Shown in pieces: positions 8,418 to 17,415 of a DNA stretch of 64,000 nucleotides. This DNA comes from Haliscomenobacter sp. (GTDB lineage: Bacteria > Bacteroidota > Bacteroidia > Chitinophagales > Saprospiraceae), in NCBI GenBank assembly GCA_016713275.1, contig JADJPL010000003.1, positions 186,001 to 250,000 on the forward strand. The letters are read 5' to 3'. Numbering within the stretch: the first letter of the stretch is position 1; the number at the start of each line of letters is the position of its first letter. Position numbers and translations under genes: made by a program. The notes under the pieces were generated by a model. The model saw only the letters and a program-made list of their open reading frames with translations, was not told the origin of the DNA and made no database searches.

Positions 8418-11400
8418 ATGGTTATGCACCGCATGCGTGTTCTCCTCCTGGCCTTTGCGTTGGCTTTCACCCTTTGTTCTTTGGGCTTACAAGCCCAGGA
8501 AAGCCCGTATGGCTTTTTGGAAAACAAAGGGCAACTCAGGGATCAGTGGGGCCAGCCGAATCCCGAAGTCCTTTTTTTGCTCCCCTCGGGGAACGGCCTC
8601 CAGGTTCAATTGAGAACGGATGGATTTAGCTATGACGCCTACCGGATCGATGGCGCTCCGGAAGCCGGGCAGGGGAGGCATAGACCATCTTCTGCAACAG
8701 GAACCCTCCGGATCCACCGGATTGACGTCGCCTTTGCCGGAGCAAACCCGGATGTGCGCATTGACGCACAGGATAGGGCTGCCGATTACCTCCTGTATTA
8801 TCCGCCCGGCGGAAACCCGGACGGCGCCCGCGTCAGCCATTACCGGAAGATCGTATACCGGGAAGTTTACCCTCACATCGATGTGGAATTCATCGCCTGG
8901 CCCGACCCCCAAAAGCCTGTCGAATACAATTTCCTGCTCAAACCCGGCGCAAAACTTTCGGATATCCGGCTGACCTACTCAGGGGCTTCTCAGGTGGCGT
9001 TCGCACCCGATGAGATCCGCCTGACGCTTAGCCTGGGCCATTTATCGGAGCGCATTCCGGCCAGTTTTTGGCAAGACAACCGGCAACCGCTGGGTATTCA
9101 GTACCGGCAAGTAGCGACGGACCCGGTTGCTGCGAATACCCTTTCGGTTGGATTTCAGGACCTGGATGGGGTTGTCGACCGCCCTTTGGTCATCGATCCA
9201 ACCCCGCATCTGGATTGGGGTACCTATTACGGAGGCAGCGATATGGACGAAGGGCGCGGAATGGCGCTGGACGGTCAGGAAAACGCCTATGCGATAGGAA
9301 GGACGCAATCCGCTTCAAATATGGCTACTGCCGGCGTGCATCAAACAACCTTCGCTGGCGGAACGGATGCGCTGATCGTCAAATTCAATGCCGCCGGCGC
9401 CCGTGTGTGGGGCGCCTACTACGGAGGGACCGGCAATGAGTCCGGCCAGTCGGTTGAAGTGGATGCTCAGGGGAACGTTTACGCCGTTGGCGCTACGGAA
9501 TCGGGTACCGGTATTGCTACGCCAGGCGCTTTTCAAACGCTTTACAATGCCGGAAATTCCGATGTGTTTGTGGTCAAACTACGTCCCGACGGGACCCGGA
9601 TCTGGGGGACCTATTTTGGGGGACCGGATTATGAGTTTGGCAATGACCTGGTCATTGACGGGGCTGGCAATGTGTTTATCACAGGGTGGACCATGTCTTC
9701 CGCCGGGGTTGCCACGATGGGCAGCCACCAGCCTGGTTATTCCGGGCAGTTGGATGGGTTTGTAGCCAAATTCAACCCTGGCGGGGCCAGGCTTTGGAGC
9801 ACGTATTTCGGAGATATTGGCTTCGACCTGGGCCTCTCGGCTGCGACCGACGCATCCGGCAACGTGCTGATCTCCGGGTGGACTTCTTCCACTTCCAATA
9901 TCGCGACTGCCGGAACGTACCAGACGACCTATGGCGGCGGAGATGCCGACGCGTTCATCCTCAAATTTGGCGGCGCCAATGGGGCGCTGCAATGGGGCAC
10001 CTACTACGGCGGCGCCGGCAACGAGTATGGGGATGGCTTCGCTCTGGACGCTGCGGGCAACCTCTACCTGACCGGACCGGTCAATTCCGGCAATGCCCAT
10101 ACCACGCCGGGGGCCCACCAGCCGGCCTTGCGGGGCGTTTGGGATGCTTTTGTGGCCAAGTTTGACCCTTCCGGCGTCCGGCTTTGGGGAACGTATTTCG
10201 GAGGCGACGGGGATGAATCCGGCTATGGAATCCGGGCAGACCCAGCCGGAAGCGGCGCGGTGTTTGTTTCGGGGTTCACCAATTCGGTAAACGGAATTTC
10301 CACTCCAGACGCCCACCAGACAGCATACGGGGGCGGGCCCAACGACGCTTTTTTGGCCAAATTCGCTGCTTCGGGTATTCTGGAATGGGGTTCTTACTAC
10401 GGCGGAAACGCCGAAGACCGGGGCTATGGCATTGCTGTAGACAGCGCACAGGTCACGTATCTTTTAGGCTGGACGGCGTCCCCGTCCGGTATCGCCAACG
10501 CCAAAGGCCATCAACCAGTGTTTGGGGGCGGAACATCGGATCTGCTGGTTGCCAGATTCTCGAATTGTTACGCTCCGCCCGCCCCTGTGAATGCGACCGA
10601 TTCCGCTGCGCTTTCCATCTGCCCAGCTGCGAACACCGTGCTTCGGGCCCTCGGAGAGGGGGTTCTGACCTGGTACGACGCGCCAACCGGCGGAAGGCTT
10701 TTGGCTTCCGGCGATTCGCTTGTAGTATCCGCGTTGGCGACCACCCGCACCTACTACGTTCAGGATAGCGTATGCGCCGTCAGCGCCGCTCGAACCCCAG
10801 TTACCGTAACCGTGATTTCAGCTCCGGCAGTGGATGCCGGCCCCGATCTTTCGGTTTGCTCCGGCAAAGGAGCGATCCTCAACGGGAACGCTACCGGGGG
10901 AACTCCTCCATACCGGTTTATGTGGAGCTCCGGCGCTACGATAGCTTCTGCCCCGATCAACCCGGCGACCAACACGTCTTATTTTTTGACCGTGACCGAT
11001 AGCAACGGCTGTTCGGGTACGGATCGGGTTGGGGTGAGCGTGGTCGTCAATCCTTCCGTTAGCGCCGGGAGCGATCAGACTATCTGCGAGGGAACCACAG
11101 CGACCCTCGCGGCGACTCCGGGAGGAGGCACGGCCCCTTACCGGTATGCCTGGACCACCGGCGATTCCCTGGCGCGCATTTCCGTGGCGCCAGGCGCTTC
11201 GTCGGTTTATACCATTGTGCTTACAGACTCCAATAATTGTTCTGCTTCCGACGAGGTGCATATTCAGGTAGCTCCCCTTCCTGTTGCTTCGATCCAGGGC
11301 AGCAACCAGGTTTGTCAGGGGAACAGCGTTACCTTAACGGCATCAGGGGGAAGTTTGTTCCGGTGGAATAACGGAAACACGAGCTCCCGGATTTCCGTTT

Positions 11401-11993
11401 CGCCTGGGGTTTCATCGGTTTACGAGGTAGTTGTGAGCAATTCAGAGGGCTGTTCCGATACGGCTTCCTTCAGCCTGGAAGTACTACCGTTGCCGGCGGT
11501 TTCCCTTCCCGGGCAAGTAACCCTTACCCAGGGAGAACGCCTGCAACTCGACGCGGGCGGCAGTGCGGATACCTATGCATGGACTCCTGCGGAGGGATTG
11601 AGCTGTGCAGATTGTCCGGCCCCGGTTCTTCAACCAAAGGCTGGCGGCACGTATTGCGTAACGGCGGTCAAAGACGGATGTGCGGCCGAAGCTTGCATCG
11701 ACGTGACGGTTTCGGACGAGTGTCCGGTGTTTGTGCCCAATGCGTTCAGTCCCAACGGCGATCAGATCAACGACCTGTTTTGTCCGTACAGCAACTGCCT
11801 CCAGGAACTCAAGCTCGAAGTGTATAGCCGCTGGGGCGCGTTGGTATTCTCTGGCGCCGGAGCAGAGGCCTGCTGGGACGGCGCCCAGGGCGGACAGGAC
11901 CAAAACAGCGGGGTCTATGTCTACAAAATCGAAGGAACAACCCTGAACGGAAAAAAAGTGGTTTTGGCGGGAGAATTCTCCCTACTTCGATAA
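8418..11993 (+). CDS. Large T9SS surface protein: SBBP propeller repeats, PKD-like domains, type B sorting domain
   Basis: Secreted protein of about 1190 residues. After a signal peptide (MHRMRVLLLAFALAFTLCSL...) comes an N-terminal domain with the ENKGQ motif typical of DUF7948 (about residues 30-260). Seven SBBP-type beta-propeller repeats follow, each opening with W-G/S-x-Y-Y/F-G-G and containing the phrase DA-F/L-VAKF. Then come an Ig-like domain (LTWYDAPTGGRLLASG), about three PKD/SprB-like domains (VDAGPDLSVCSGKGA, VSAGSDQTICEGTTA) and a C-terminal type B sorting signal (FVPNAFSPNGDQINDLF ... GVYVYKIEGTTLNGK), which directs export by the type IX secretion system and attachment to the surface. 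The first ATG considered is 8418; 8424 or 8433 are also possible. It probably acts in adhesion or gliding. The domain series is clear, but the binding partner is unknown. Confidence 0.85.
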   Translation: MVMHRMRVLLLAFALAFTLCSLGLQAQESPYGFLENKGQLRDQWGQPNPEVLFLLPSGNGLQVQLRTDGFSYDAYRIDGAPEAGQGRHRPSSATGTLRIHRIDVAFAGANPDVRIDAQDRAADYLLYYPPGGNPDGARVSHYRKIVYREVYPHIDVEFIAWPDPQKPVEYNFLLKPGAKLSDIRLTYSGASQVAFAPDEIRLTLSLGHLSERIPASFWQDNRQPLGIQYRQVATDPVAANTLSVGFQDLDGVVDRPLVIDPTPHLDWGTYYGGSDMDEGRGMALDGQENAYAIGRTQSASNMATAGVHQTTFAGGTDALIVKFNAAGARVWGAYYGGTGNESGQSVEVDAQGNVYAVGATESGTGIATPGAFQTLYNAGNSDVFVVKLRPDGTRIWGTYFGGPDYEFGNDLVIDGAGNVFITGWTMSSAGVATMGSHQPGYSGQLDGFVAKFNPGGARLWSTYFGDIGFDLGLSAATDASGNVLISGWTSSTSNIATAGTYQTTYGGGDADAFILKFGGANGALQWGTYYGGAGNEYGDGFALDAAGNLYLTGPVNSGNAHTTPGAHQPALRGVWDAFVAKFDPSGVRLWGTYFGGDGDESGYGIRADPAGSGAVFVSGFTNSVNGISTPDAHQTAYGGGPNDAFLAKFAASGILEWGSYYGGNAEDRGYGIAVDSAQVTYLLGWTASPSGIANAKGHQPVFGGGTSDLLVARFSNCYAPPAPVNATDSAALSICPAANTVLRALGEGVLTWYDAPTGGRLLASGDSLVVSALATTRTYYVQDSVCAVSAARTPVTVTVISAPAVDAGPDLSVCSGKGAILNGNATGGTPPYRFMWSSGATIASAPINPATNTSYFLTVTDSNGCSGTDRVGVSVVVNPSVSAGSDQTICEGTTATLAATPGGGTAPYRYAWTTGDSLARISVAPGASSVYTIVLTDSNNCSASDEVHIQVAPLPVASIQGSNQVCQGNSVTLTASGGSLFRWNNGNTSSRISVSPGVSSVYEVVVSNSEGCSDTASFSLEVLPLPAVSLPGQVTLTQGERLQLDAGGSADTYAWTPAEGLSCADCPAPVLQPKAGGTYCVTAVKDGCAAEACIDVTVSDECPVFVPNAFSPNGDQINDLFCPYSNCLQELKLEVYSRWGALVFSGAGAEACWDGAQGGQDQNSGVYVYKIEGTTLNGKKVVLAGEFSLLR

Positions 11994-12022
11994 ACAAAAG
12001 GAAAGATTCCTGAAAAATGCGT

Positions 12023-12030
12023 TAATTTTG
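12023..12030 (+). promoter_or_regulatory. Possible -7 element before glgB
   Basis: TAATTTTG matches TAnnTTTG 71 bases before the branching-enzyme start. No good TTG -33 element is seen at the proper distance, so the call is weak. Confidence 0.3.
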
Positions 12031-12100
12031 GTTTTAGGCGGTGAAGACCTCCAAGCTGGCTATTTTTGTTTTTAGCCTTTTCACCTTTTAGTTTTCAACC

Positions 12101-14017
12101 ATGAATCCAGTAATCCCTCATAGCCTCTTCACGGAATACGACATCTACCTCTTCAAATCCGGGAAGCATTTCCGGATTTATGAAAAGATGGGAAGCCATA
12201 TTGCAGATGTAGAAGGCGAAACCGGCGTTTGTTTTGCCGTTTGGGCGCCCAATGCCCAGCAGGTGTCGGTAGTCGGTAATTTTAACCATTGGAATCAGCA
12301 GTCCCATCCCCTTCTTCCCAGGCTGGACGAATCGGGCATCTGGGAAGGGTTTATTCCCGGTATTGGGAAAGGAGAGCTCTACAAATACCATATTCAGACG
12401 ATTGAGGGGCGGCATCTGGAAAAAGGCGACCCTTATGCGTTTTTCTGGGAAATTCCGCCCAACACAGCTTCAATTGTCTGGGACCAGGATTACCACTGGC
12501 AAGACGCTGCCTGGATGGAGCGGCGTCAAAGCCTCGAAGGCAAACCGCAGCCCTATTCGGTATACGAGGTGCATTTGCCTTCCTGGAAAAAGCGTCCGGG
12601 CACGACCCTGTCGCTGGGGTATCGCCAATTGGCGGAAGAGTTGGTTCCTTACGTCAAAGAGATGGGCTATACCCACGTCGAGTTGCTTCCGGTGATGGAG
12701 CACCCGTATTATCCCTCCTGGGGGTATCAGGTGACGGGGTATTTTGCCACGACCAGCCGGCTTGGGACGCCCCAGGATTTCAAGTACCTCGTGGATGCGT
12801 TTCACCAGGCGGGCATTGGGGTAATCCTGGATTGGGTGCCTTCCCATTTTCCGACCGATGCTTTCGGGTTGGCGCAATTCGACGGCACGTACCTCTATGA
12901 GCACGCCGACCCGCGCAAGGGGTTTCATCCCGACTGGAAAAGCGCTATCTTCAATTTTGGACGCACCGAAGTCCGGAATTTTCTGATTTCCAATGCGGTG
13001 TTCTGGCTCGACCAGTTTCACGCCGATGGCCTACGGGTGGATGCGGTGGCCTCCATGCTATACCTGGATTATTCGCGGGAAGAAGGGCAGTGGATTCCAA
13101 ACCAGTACGGCGGAAAAGAAAATATAGAAGCGATCTCCTTCCTGCGCGAGTTCAACGAAGTCGTATACCAGGAATTCCCGGATGCGATAACCATTGCAGA
13201 AGAATCCACCGCCTGGTCGGGGGTCTCCCATCCGACGTACGCCGGTGGGCTGGGCTTTGGGCAAAAATGGATGATGGGGTGGATGCACGACACCCTGAAT
13301 TTTTTCAAAAACGACCCAATTTACCGGAAATACCACCACGGCCAGATCACGTTCAGCCTGATCTATGCGTTCACGGAGAATTTCATGCTGCCGCTTTCCC
13401 ACGACGAGGTCGTACACGGCAAAGGCAGTCTGGTTGGACGAATGCCTGGCGACGAGTGGCAGCGCTTTGCCAATCTCCGCTTGCTGTATGGGTACATGTA
13501 TGGCCATCCGGGGAGCAAGTTGCTGTTTATGGGCGGCGAGTTTGCCCAAACCACCGAATGGAATATTGAATCGGGGTTAGCCTGGGATCTTACCCAGCAC
13601 GATTACCATCAAGGGGTGCAGCGCTGGGTGCGCCGCCTCAACGAATTTTACAAGGCCCATCCGGCGCTCTATGAACAGCAATTTTCCGGCGACGGATTTG
13701 AGTGGGTCGACCATGGGGATTCCAACAACTCCATCCTCAGCTTTTTGCGCAAAGATAAAGAGGGGCAGTCCCCCCTCCTGGTCGTGTGTAACTTTACTCC
13801 CGTATCCCGGCCCGAATTCCGCGTCGGCGTTCCCGTAGAAGGCGTTTGGAAAGAAGTATTGAACAGCGACGAAAAAACGTACTCGGGCGCTGGCGGCCAC
13901 CTCAATGGCGTTCACCACAGCGAGGAAATCGAATGGAATGGAAGGCTCCATTCCATTACGATCAAAATTGCTCCTTTAGCAGTCATGGTTTTTGAACGGG
14001 AAACCTCTCCGGCTTAA
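12101..14017 (+). CDS. glgB: 1,4-alpha-glucan branching enzyme
   Basis: Glycoside hydrolase family 13 enzyme, 638 residues. It forms alpha-1,6 branches in glycogen by cutting an alpha-1,4 chain and transferring it. An N-terminal CBM48 domain (about residues 30-120, GVCFAVWAPNAQQVSVVGNF, FNHW) precedes the catalytic barrel. The catalytic residues are visible: the nucleophile Asp in DGLRVDAVASMLYLDY, the acid/base Glu in TIAEESTAWSGVS and the third acid in LSHDEVVHGKGS. The C-terminal beta domain ends at ITIKIAPLAVMVFER. The length is normal for the shorter GlgB class, which lacks the extra N-terminal domain. Other glg genes are not in the window. With the CBM48-HhH protein upstream, it suggests a glycogen-storage locus. 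Confidence 0.96.
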   Translation: MNPVIPHSLFTEYDIYLFKSGKHFRIYEKMGSHIADVEGETGVCFAVWAPNAQQVSVVGNFNHWNQQSHPLLPRLDESGIWEGFIPGIGKGELYKYHIQTIEGRHLEKGDPYAFFWEIPPNTASIVWDQDYHWQDAAWMERRQSLEGKPQPYSVYEVHLPSWKKRPGTTLSLGYRQLAEELVPYVKEMGYTHVELLPVMEHPYYPSWGYQVTGYFATTSRLGTPQDFKYLVDAFHQAGIGVILDWVPSHFPTDAFGLAQFDGTYLYEHADPRKGFHPDWKSAIFNFGRTEVRNFLISNAVFWLDQFHADGLRVDAVASMLYLDYSREEGQWIPNQYGGKENIEAISFLREFNEVVYQEFPDAITIAEESTAWSGVSHPTYAGGLGFGQKWMMGWMHDTLNFFKNDPIYRKYHHGQITFSLIYAFTENFMLPLSHDEVVHGKGSLVGRMPGDEWQRFANLRLLYGYMYGHPGSKLLFMGGEFAQTTEWNIESGLAWDLTQHDYHQGVQRWVRRLNEFYKAHPALYEQQFSGDGFEWVDHGDSNNSILSFLRKDKEGQSPLLVVCNFTPVSRPEFRVGVPVEGVWKEVLNSDEKTYSGAGGHLNGVHHSEEIEWNGRLHSITIKIAPLAVMVFERETSPA

Positions 14018-14058
14018 GCCCTGGCTTCGAAAGCGGATTAAACCCCCAAGAACTCTGG

Positions 14059-14493
14059 TTAAGACCCGGAAATTCCAAGGAAAAAGACCAGTCCCTGCAG
14101 GCGGTATCCCGTTTTTCCTTTTGGAATGATTTCATCCGATTTCATCTTTTGGCGTATTAAGCGGTACACCCCTTTGTAGACTTCTCCATTGAATTCCAGT
14201 TCGCCCTGCTTGCCGCCCACCGAATCTCCCACCGAGAAAATCAGGATAAACCCGTATTCGCCGTAAACCGGGCGGTCCAGAAACGCGCCGGCCTGAATGG
14301 TCTCCTCCATCCCAAGGGGCCGGATGGGGTCTTTCATGTTGGGGCCGGGAGGGTTCAGAGGACTATCTTTGGCGGACATCGTCCCGTCGGTAACGATAAT
14401 GGTCAGTCCTTTGCCTTTGGCTTGCCCCTGAAATTGAGCGGAAGCCAGGAATGGAAGAAACAGGAGGAATAGGGTAATAATCCGTGCGTTCAT
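14059..14493 (-). CDS. Secreted hypothetical protein
   Basis: A 144-residue protein with a signal peptide (MNARIITLFLLFLPFLASAQ) and no recognised domain. The mature part has short beta-rich segments (GLTIIVTDGTMSAKDSPLNP, YGEYGFILIFSVGDSVGGKQ, GELEFNGEVYKGVYRLIRQK) and ends hydrophobically (LVFFLGISGS). The start at 14493 is set by the signal peptide; the frame is open further upstream but gives no plausible leader. It is probably periplasmic or exported, function unknown. It points toward glgB (tail to tail). Confidence 0.6.
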   Translation of the reverse strand: MNARIITLFLLFLPFLASAQFQGQAKGKGLTIIVTDGTMSAKDSPLNPPGPNMKDPIRPLGMEETIQAGAFLDRPVYGEYGFILIFSVGDSVGGKQGELEFNGEVYKGVYRLIRQKMKSDEIIPKGKTGYRLQGLVFFLGISGS

Positions 14494-14735
14494 AGTTTTA
14501 TAGTTTCTGCAATGGTACCCAAAGCGCGCCCTGTAGTTGGGCAAAACCAAAGGGTTGGTAGTTATAAATGGTGTTAAATAAATTCCTTGACAAGTACATG
14601 ACCCGGTTTAGGCTGGAGTCCAAAACCGCTCCAACGGGTATATACAAAAAGTAAATATACCCTTCAATCGCATTCCCGCCAACTCTAAACAGGTTGTTTG
14701 AACAAAAAAACTGCAATTCGTGGCATTAAATTGTA

Positions 14736-14791
14736 AAAATTCCCTAAAAATCGTCCTTGTGCCTTTAGTAGAACGATTTTTAGGGAATTTT
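14736..14791 (-). terminator. Perfect 19-base-arm hairpin downstream of the vWA gene
   Basis: Arms at 14736-14754 and 14773-14791 are exact inverse complements with an 18-base loop, and the leftward strand ends in a T run. It probably terminates the vWA gene at 14816. The rest of the 322-base gap 14494-14815 shows nothing else convincing. Confidence 0.65.
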
Positions 14792-14815
14792 CGCGAAAAA
14801 GGGCAGATGAAAAAA

Positions 14816-16726
14816 TTAGTTTTTATTGGCGTCTAAATCGGGTTTGCCGAGCTTCATCGCCGTATCGATCATTTGCAGGAATTCCCTTCGGTATCCATGC
14901 GTGTCGGATTCTTTGGCTGAAGCGGATTGGGCCAGCTGGTAGCAATGGGCGTAGGTGGCTTCTCCTTTGAATTCTGATTGCCGCAGCAGCATACCGAATT
15001 CTGCCACGGAAGCCGCCCAACGGAAGTTTTCACTGGCGGAATCCAGGGATTTGGCAGGGCCCTGGACCGGTTTTTCCAGCAGCTGGCTTTTCATGCCCTG
15101 GGGTTCTTTATACCGCAATTTGATGTGGAGCCACTCTTTGGAGCCTCCCTTGGCTGCAGGAGCCGATTGTCCTTTCTGGTATTTCAGCGGATCGACGCTG
15201 CCCAGGAGATTGGTTTCTACTCCGGCAGGGATGATTTCATACAAAGCGGTAACGGTATGCCCGGCGCCCATTTCGCCAGCGTCTTTTTGGTCGTCGTTGA
15301 AGTCTTCTTTGGCCAGGAGCCGGTTTTCGTAGCCGATGAGCCTGTAGCCCTGGATTTTGGCGGGGTTGAATTCGATCTGAAGTTTGACGTCCTTAGCAAT
15401 GGTGAACAGGGTTCCGCCGAATTCGCGAACCAGCACTTTTTTGGCTTCTTCGATCTCGTCGATGTAATAATGGTTGCCGTTGCCTTTATCCGCCAGTTCC
15501 TGCATTTTGTGGTCTTTGTAGTTGCCCATGCCAAAACCAAGAGCAGTAAGGAACACCCCGCTTTCGCGTTCTTTCTCGACCATGCGGACGAGTTCGCCTT
15601 CGCTGCTGATGCCGACGTTAAAGTCGCCGTCGGTGGCCAGAACGACCCGGTTATTCCCGTTTTGGGCCAGGTTCTCTTTGGCGATCCGGTATGCCAGTTG
15701 AATACCCGCTCCGCCTGCCGTAGACCCGCCGGCCTCCAGCTTGTCGATAGCCGCTTTGATTGCTTGTTTATCGCTGCCAGGAGTAGGGGGGAGGACCAAC
15801 CCCGCCGCCCCGGCATACACGACGATAGCCACCCGGTCCTGTTCGCGAAGCTGGTCGGCAAGCAGTTTGAACGACGCTTTAAGCAGGGGGAGTTTGTTCG
15901 GTTGGTCCATGCTGCCGGACACATCGATCAGGAACACGAGGTTGGAAGGAGGAAGGTTTTCCGCTTCAACCCGCTTGCCTTGAAGGCCAATCGCCAGTAG
16001 GTGATGCTTGGGTTGCCAGGGGCAAGGCCCCAGTTCGGTATGTACGGCAAACGGGTGTTCCCCATTGGGTTCTTCGTAATTGTAGGTAAAATAGTTGACC
16101 ATTTCTTCAATACGGACCGCGTCGGCTGGAGGCATTTGCCCGTTTTTGAGAAAACGGCGCAGGTTGCTGTAGGAAGCAGCGTCCACATCGATGGAGAACG
16201 TGGAAAGCGGATCGTCGCCCACCTTGCGGAAGCGATTGTCCTGAATATGGCCGTATTCTTCCGTATTCCATGCGGGCACGGCCTCGCCCATCAAGCGCGG
16301 CGTAGTGCCGGAATAAGTGGCAGCTGCAGGAGCGTAAGATGGAGAGGCCAGTTGTTTCCTCGATTTGGCTACCGCAGGGCCCAAAGGCTGAAAGCGCATC
16401 GGTTCCTCAAGATGCTCAGCGGGAAAACGCAAAGCTACTTTTTGTCCGGAGCAAACGTTGGGTTCGCGCAACGTACCGTAACCGAGATGGGCCGCAACGA
16501 GCGCGACGCAGCGCTGACCCACGCCAAGAGCAAATTCCCCATTGGCGTTGCTGTACACCGTATCCTGCTCATTTTCGGCCCAGATGGCCACCTTTGCCAA
16601 TGGCCGGCCATCCGGAGTAAATACGACACCTGAAACGGTGTACGGAGTAGACAAGGAAGTAGACGCTGGCGTCATCTGGCCGGCCAGGAATCCCAGAAAC
16701 AGGGCTAAGGAAAGGTTTTGGATCAT
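14816..16726 (-). CDS. von Willebrand factor A domain protein (YfbK/DUF3520 type) with carboxypeptidase-regulatory N-domain
   Basis: About 636 residues. An N-terminal signal-like hydrophobic stretch (MIQNLSLALFLGFLAGQMTP) is followed by a CarboxypepD_reg-like domain (YTVSGVVFTPDGRPLAKVA), an N-terminal vWF_A domain (DPLSTFSIDVDAASYSNLRR, VRIEEMVNYFTYNYEEP), the vWA domain with an intact MIDAS motif (LVFLIDVSGSMDQPNK; D-x-S-G-S) and a C-terminal DUF3520-like region (RLIGYENRLLAKEDFNDDQK). This order matches the YfbK/Secreted-vWA family. The start at 16726 is fixed by the signal peptide. It is probably a periplasmic or membrane-anchored metal-dependent binding protein. It is divergent from an ECF sigma factor gene across a 95-base gap, and this pairing suggests that the sigma factor controls it. 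Confidence 0.85.
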   Translation of the reverse strand: MIQNLSLALFLGFLAGQMTPASTSLSTPYTVSGVVFTPDGRPLAKVAIWAENEQDTVYSNANGEFALGVGQRCVALVAAHLGYGTLREPNVCSGQKVALRFPAEHLEEPMRFQPLGPAVAKSRKQLASPSYAPAAATYSGTTPRLMGEAVPAWNTEEYGHIQDNRFRKVGDDPLSTFSIDVDAASYSNLRRFLKNGQMPPADAVRIEEMVNYFTYNYEEPNGEHPFAVHTELGPCPWQPKHHLLAIGLQGKRVEAENLPPSNLVFLIDVSGSMDQPNKLPLLKASFKLLADQLREQDRVAIVVYAGAAGLVLPPTPGSDKQAIKAAIDKLEAGGSTAGGAGIQLAYRIAKENLAQNGNNRVVLATDGDFNVGISSEGELVRMVEKERESGVFLTALGFGMGNYKDHKMQELADKGNGNHYYIDEIEEAKKVLVREFGGTLFTIAKDVKLQIEFNPAKIQGYRLIGYENRLLAKEDFNDDQKDAGEMGAGHTVTALYEIIPAGVETNLLGSVDPLKYQKGQSAPAAKGGSKEWLHIKLRYKEPQGMKSQLLEKPVQGPAKSLDSASENFRWAASVAEFGMLLRQSEFKGEATYAHCYQLAQSASAKESDTHGYRREFLQMIDTAMKLGKPDLDANKN

Positions 16727-16821
16727 GGTTTTAACTTTTTCTCTCAGGATGCCCGAAGGAGGAGGTTTACACAGACAAATGAAAAATTTTCGGGCAAAGT
16801 CAGTAAATTGCCCGCTCTGGA

Positions 16822-17415
16822 ATGATCCATACAATAAAACCCATGCGCTTTCGCCTACCTCAAAAATCCGGACCGGAGCGCGACGCCGAACTCCTCGAAC
16901 AATACCGCACGGAAAAAGACCTGCGCGTATTGGGCCGCCTATATGCGCGGTATATGGATTTGGTCTATGGGCTTTGCCTGAAGTACCTGAAAGACGAAGA
17001 AAAGGCTTCGGATGCCGTCATGGAGATTTTTGAAGTGCTGGTGCAAAAAGCCCTCCAGCATGAAGTCCGGGAGTTCAAGCCCTGGCTGTATGTGCTGGCA
17101 AAAAACCATTGCCTGATGCTGCTTCGGAAATCCGGTAACCAGCGGGAACAAACTTTTGACCCCGCCATTATGTATTCGCTTAGCCCGGAGCATCTTTCCG
17201 AAGAAAGCGATGCGGAGCGCCGGGAGGATCAGCTGAAACGCCTGGAGGTATGTATAGAGCGGCTTCCTGACGAGCAAAAACACTGCATCCGTTTATTTTA
17301 TCTGGAAAACATGACCTATAAAACCATAGCCAGCCAGGAAAAACTGGATCTTGGCTCGGTGCGCTCTTATATTCAGAATGGCCGCAGAAATTTGCGAAAT
17401 TGTATGGAACCGTGA
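16822..17415 (+). CDS. ECF-type RNA polymerase sigma factor
   Basis: A 197-residue sigma-70 family protein with region 2 (about 30-95, LGRLYARYMDLVYGLCLKYL, DAVMEIFEVLVQKAL, FKPWLYVLAKNHC) and region 4 (about 135-195, RLPDEQKHCIRLFYLENMTY, KTIASQEKLDLGSVRSYIQN). The spacing is that of extracytoplasmic-function factors. Translation may start at 16822 or at the internal ATG 16843 (MRFRL). Its stop overlaps the GTG start of the next gene (GTGA, 17412-17415), implying translational coupling to its regulator. The vWA gene lies divergently upstream. Confidence 0.9.
   Translation: MIHTIKPMRFRLPQKSGPERDAELLEQYRTEKDLRVLGRLYARYMDLVYGLCLKYLKDEEKASDAVMEIFEVLVQKALQHEVREFKPWLYVLAKNHCLMLLRKSGNQREQTFDPAIMYSLSPEHLSEESDAERREDQLKRLEVCIERLPDEQKHCIRLFYLENMTYKTIASQEKLDLGSVRSYIQNGRRNLRNCMEP

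Noticed and set aside
14978..16000. 340-residue rightward frame over the vWA gene
   Set aside because: The MIDAS motif and vWA architecture are on the leftward strand.
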